Below, piece by piece: positions 52,458 to 53,268 of a stretch of 53,268 bases of DNA. Under the pieces are notes generated by a model, which was not told the origin of the DNA, did not search any database, and worked only from the letters and a program-made list of their open reading frames with translations. Origin of the DNA: Pseudoalteromonas sp. S16_S37 (GTDB taxonomy: Bacteria; Pseudomonadota; Gammaproteobacteria; Enterobacterales; Alteromonadaceae); assembly GCF_014694405.1 (NCBI RefSeq), contig NZ_JAAUWV010000028.1, positions 1-53,268 of the forward strand, written 5' to 3'. Each line of letters opens with the position of its first letter. Position 1 is the stretch's first letter. A program made the position numbers and the translations under genes.

Positions 52458-52910
52458 ATGGAAGTTGAACATCAGGAAATTGCCAACTTTTTAGAAGCTT
52501 ATCCACCATTTTCAGATTTACCGGCAAAGGCGTTAAATAAACTCGCCAGTCATGTTGAAGTATTTATTGGGCTCATTTACTTTTTAACGACTCTCGGATT
52601 TGTATATGGCGTGAATGAGACCTTGCAAGCAAGGGGTTATATAAATGAATTATCAAATTTTGATTCATTATCCTCATATCAGATTCAGAACTTTGATACC
52701 AAACGAGACGTTAGATATGGAGAAGGAAAGTTAGGTAATTTCTATACTTGCTTGAATGCGTATAAACCGTTGAGCTGGGCCTCGCCTAAAAAGGGGGCAG
52801 CTAGTACAGTTAAGATTCTAATAGGGAACTCATATTTATTAAGTACTAGAGTTGCTGAAGGATCTGTCTATAGATTTACCCTTGCTAGGCTAAGGCATCC
52901 CCAAAACTAG
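52458..52910 (+). pseudogene. Interrupted cyclic-nucleotide-binding protein gene fused to unrelated sequence
   Basis: The first ~35 residues (MEVEHQEIANFLEAYPPFSD onward to HVEV) read like the start of the CNMP-binding/CBS/DUF294 signalling proteins found in this group, which normally exceed 600 residues. At about 52562 the match ends abruptly. The following ~115 residues include a hydrophobic segment (FIGLIYFLTTLGFVYG), then a soluble tail I do not recognise. A normal start with AAGG upstream remains. The likeliest reading is that foreign DNA was inserted or a rearrangement occurred; the frame stays open by chance or belonged to the insert. The rest of the original gene may lie beyond the window. 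A genuine 150-residue protein cannot be excluded. Confidence 0.6.
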
Positions 52911-53147
52911 TGTTTATATATCAATAAGATGGAGATTTTAGAAATTTTGGAAAATGTGGGGAACATTCATGATGTCTAGTGATCTTATGAATCGCTAAAT
53001 AAACAAAAGAACAACATAACACCATGAATGCTGATACTATTTTGCACAATATGTTACACGCTGTCACCACTGATTTAATGCACAAGGCCTGATTTAACAC
53101 ACTGCTCTCTTCCGTAAATTCTCTTCTGCGTTGTCAGCAATGTACTC
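52911..53147. other. AT-rich stretch without a recognisable gene
   Basis: No supported ORF, RNA gene or terminator was seen between the chimeric frame and the repeat that starts near 53148. It probably belongs to the same inserted or rearranged segment that breaks the gene at 52562. Confidence 0.5.
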
Positions 53148-53268
53148 TGATACCAATTTTATTAATACATTGATCATTCTAGCGAGCTAAATGACTCATT
53201 AACTGCGTTAAATATTTCTCATGTAGAATAACTACATAGCGAAATATTTACCTTGTTTCTAAGCCATT
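53148..53268. repeat. Left part of a palindromic MITE-like element, cut by the window edge
   Basis: It begins with TGATACCAATTTTATTAATA, an end type I recall from small non-coding repeats in marine gammaproteobacteria. It contains a nested palindrome: TAAATATTTC (53209-53218) with GAAATATTTA (53241-53250), and inside it ATGTAG with CTACAT around loop AATAA. It has no coding capacity. The matching right end (ATTGGTATCA) would be expected outside the window. Identity as a dispersed repeat is from memory and needs a copy-number check. Confidence 0.55.

Overview
The window looks like chromosomal DNA of a marine gammaproteobacterium of the Alteromonadales, most probably Pseudoalteromonas or a close relative. 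This is inferred from gene content and order: a MerR-controlled liu/ivd branched-chain amino acid cluster, the run trxB-aat-bpt-infA-clpA-clpS-cspD-icd (monomeric)-rluE-mnmA-hflD-purB-roxA, a three-gene lolCDE operon, and moderately AT-rich DNA with short intergenic gaps. I saw no rRNA, tRNA, CRISPR array, complete insertion sequence or prophage.

Layout. (1) 1-1.8 kb is an accessory edge: the start of a leftward gene, an unrecognised leftward membrane-anchored protein gene, a 51-bp near-perfect palindrome, and a 5'-truncated integron integrase. Gene orientation fits a decayed integron head. (2) 1.8-9.4 kb is a leftward seven-gene operon for valine/isoleucine acyl-CoA breakdown (thiolase, mmsA, acyl-CoA dehydrogenase, enoyl-CoA hydratase, 3-hydroxyisobutyryl-CoA hydrolase, mmsB, short-chain dehydrogenase). 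(3) A 320-bp control region with two palindromes separates it from the divergent leucine operon liuR-liuABCDE and the CoA-transferase pair (9.8-18.1 kb). Together these genes would convert branched acyl-CoAs to acetyl-CoA, acetoacetate and propionyl-CoA. (4) 18.2-19.5 kb encodes a secreted or anchored MsrA-thioredoxin-MsrB fusion. (5) 19.6-23.8 kb is a 5-oxoproline operon (pxpB, pxpC, two transporter subunits, pcp) without pxpA, followed by an overlooked 39-codon gene with a Gly-Gly motif. (6) 24.1-27.2 kb holds asnB and, convergently, pssA. (7) 27.4-43.3 kb is a conserved housekeeping block covering redox, N-end-rule degradation, translation start, cold shock, TCA cycle, tRNA/rRNA modification and purine synthesis, with one TonB-dependent receptor inserted. 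(8) 43.4-47.5 kb has a GNAT acetyltransferase, a DUF4826 gene and lolCDE. (9) 47.7-52.3 kb has a BicA-like SulP transporter, a LysR regulator and the glutathione-dependent formaldehyde detoxification pair frmA-fghA. (10) 52.4-53.3 kb is disturbed: the first ~35 codons of a cyclic-nucleotide-binding protein gene run into unrelated sequence, followed by non-coding DNA and the start of a palindromic MITE-like repeat.

The stable core lies between two broken edges: a decayed integron on the left and an interrupted regulatory gene on the right. The best candidates for something undescribed are the 39-residue Gly-Gly peptide behind the 5-oxoproline operon, the palindrome at the integrase break, a hairpin carrying a 13-codon ORF with an ideal ribosome binding site downstream of infA, and the chimeric gene at the right edge.
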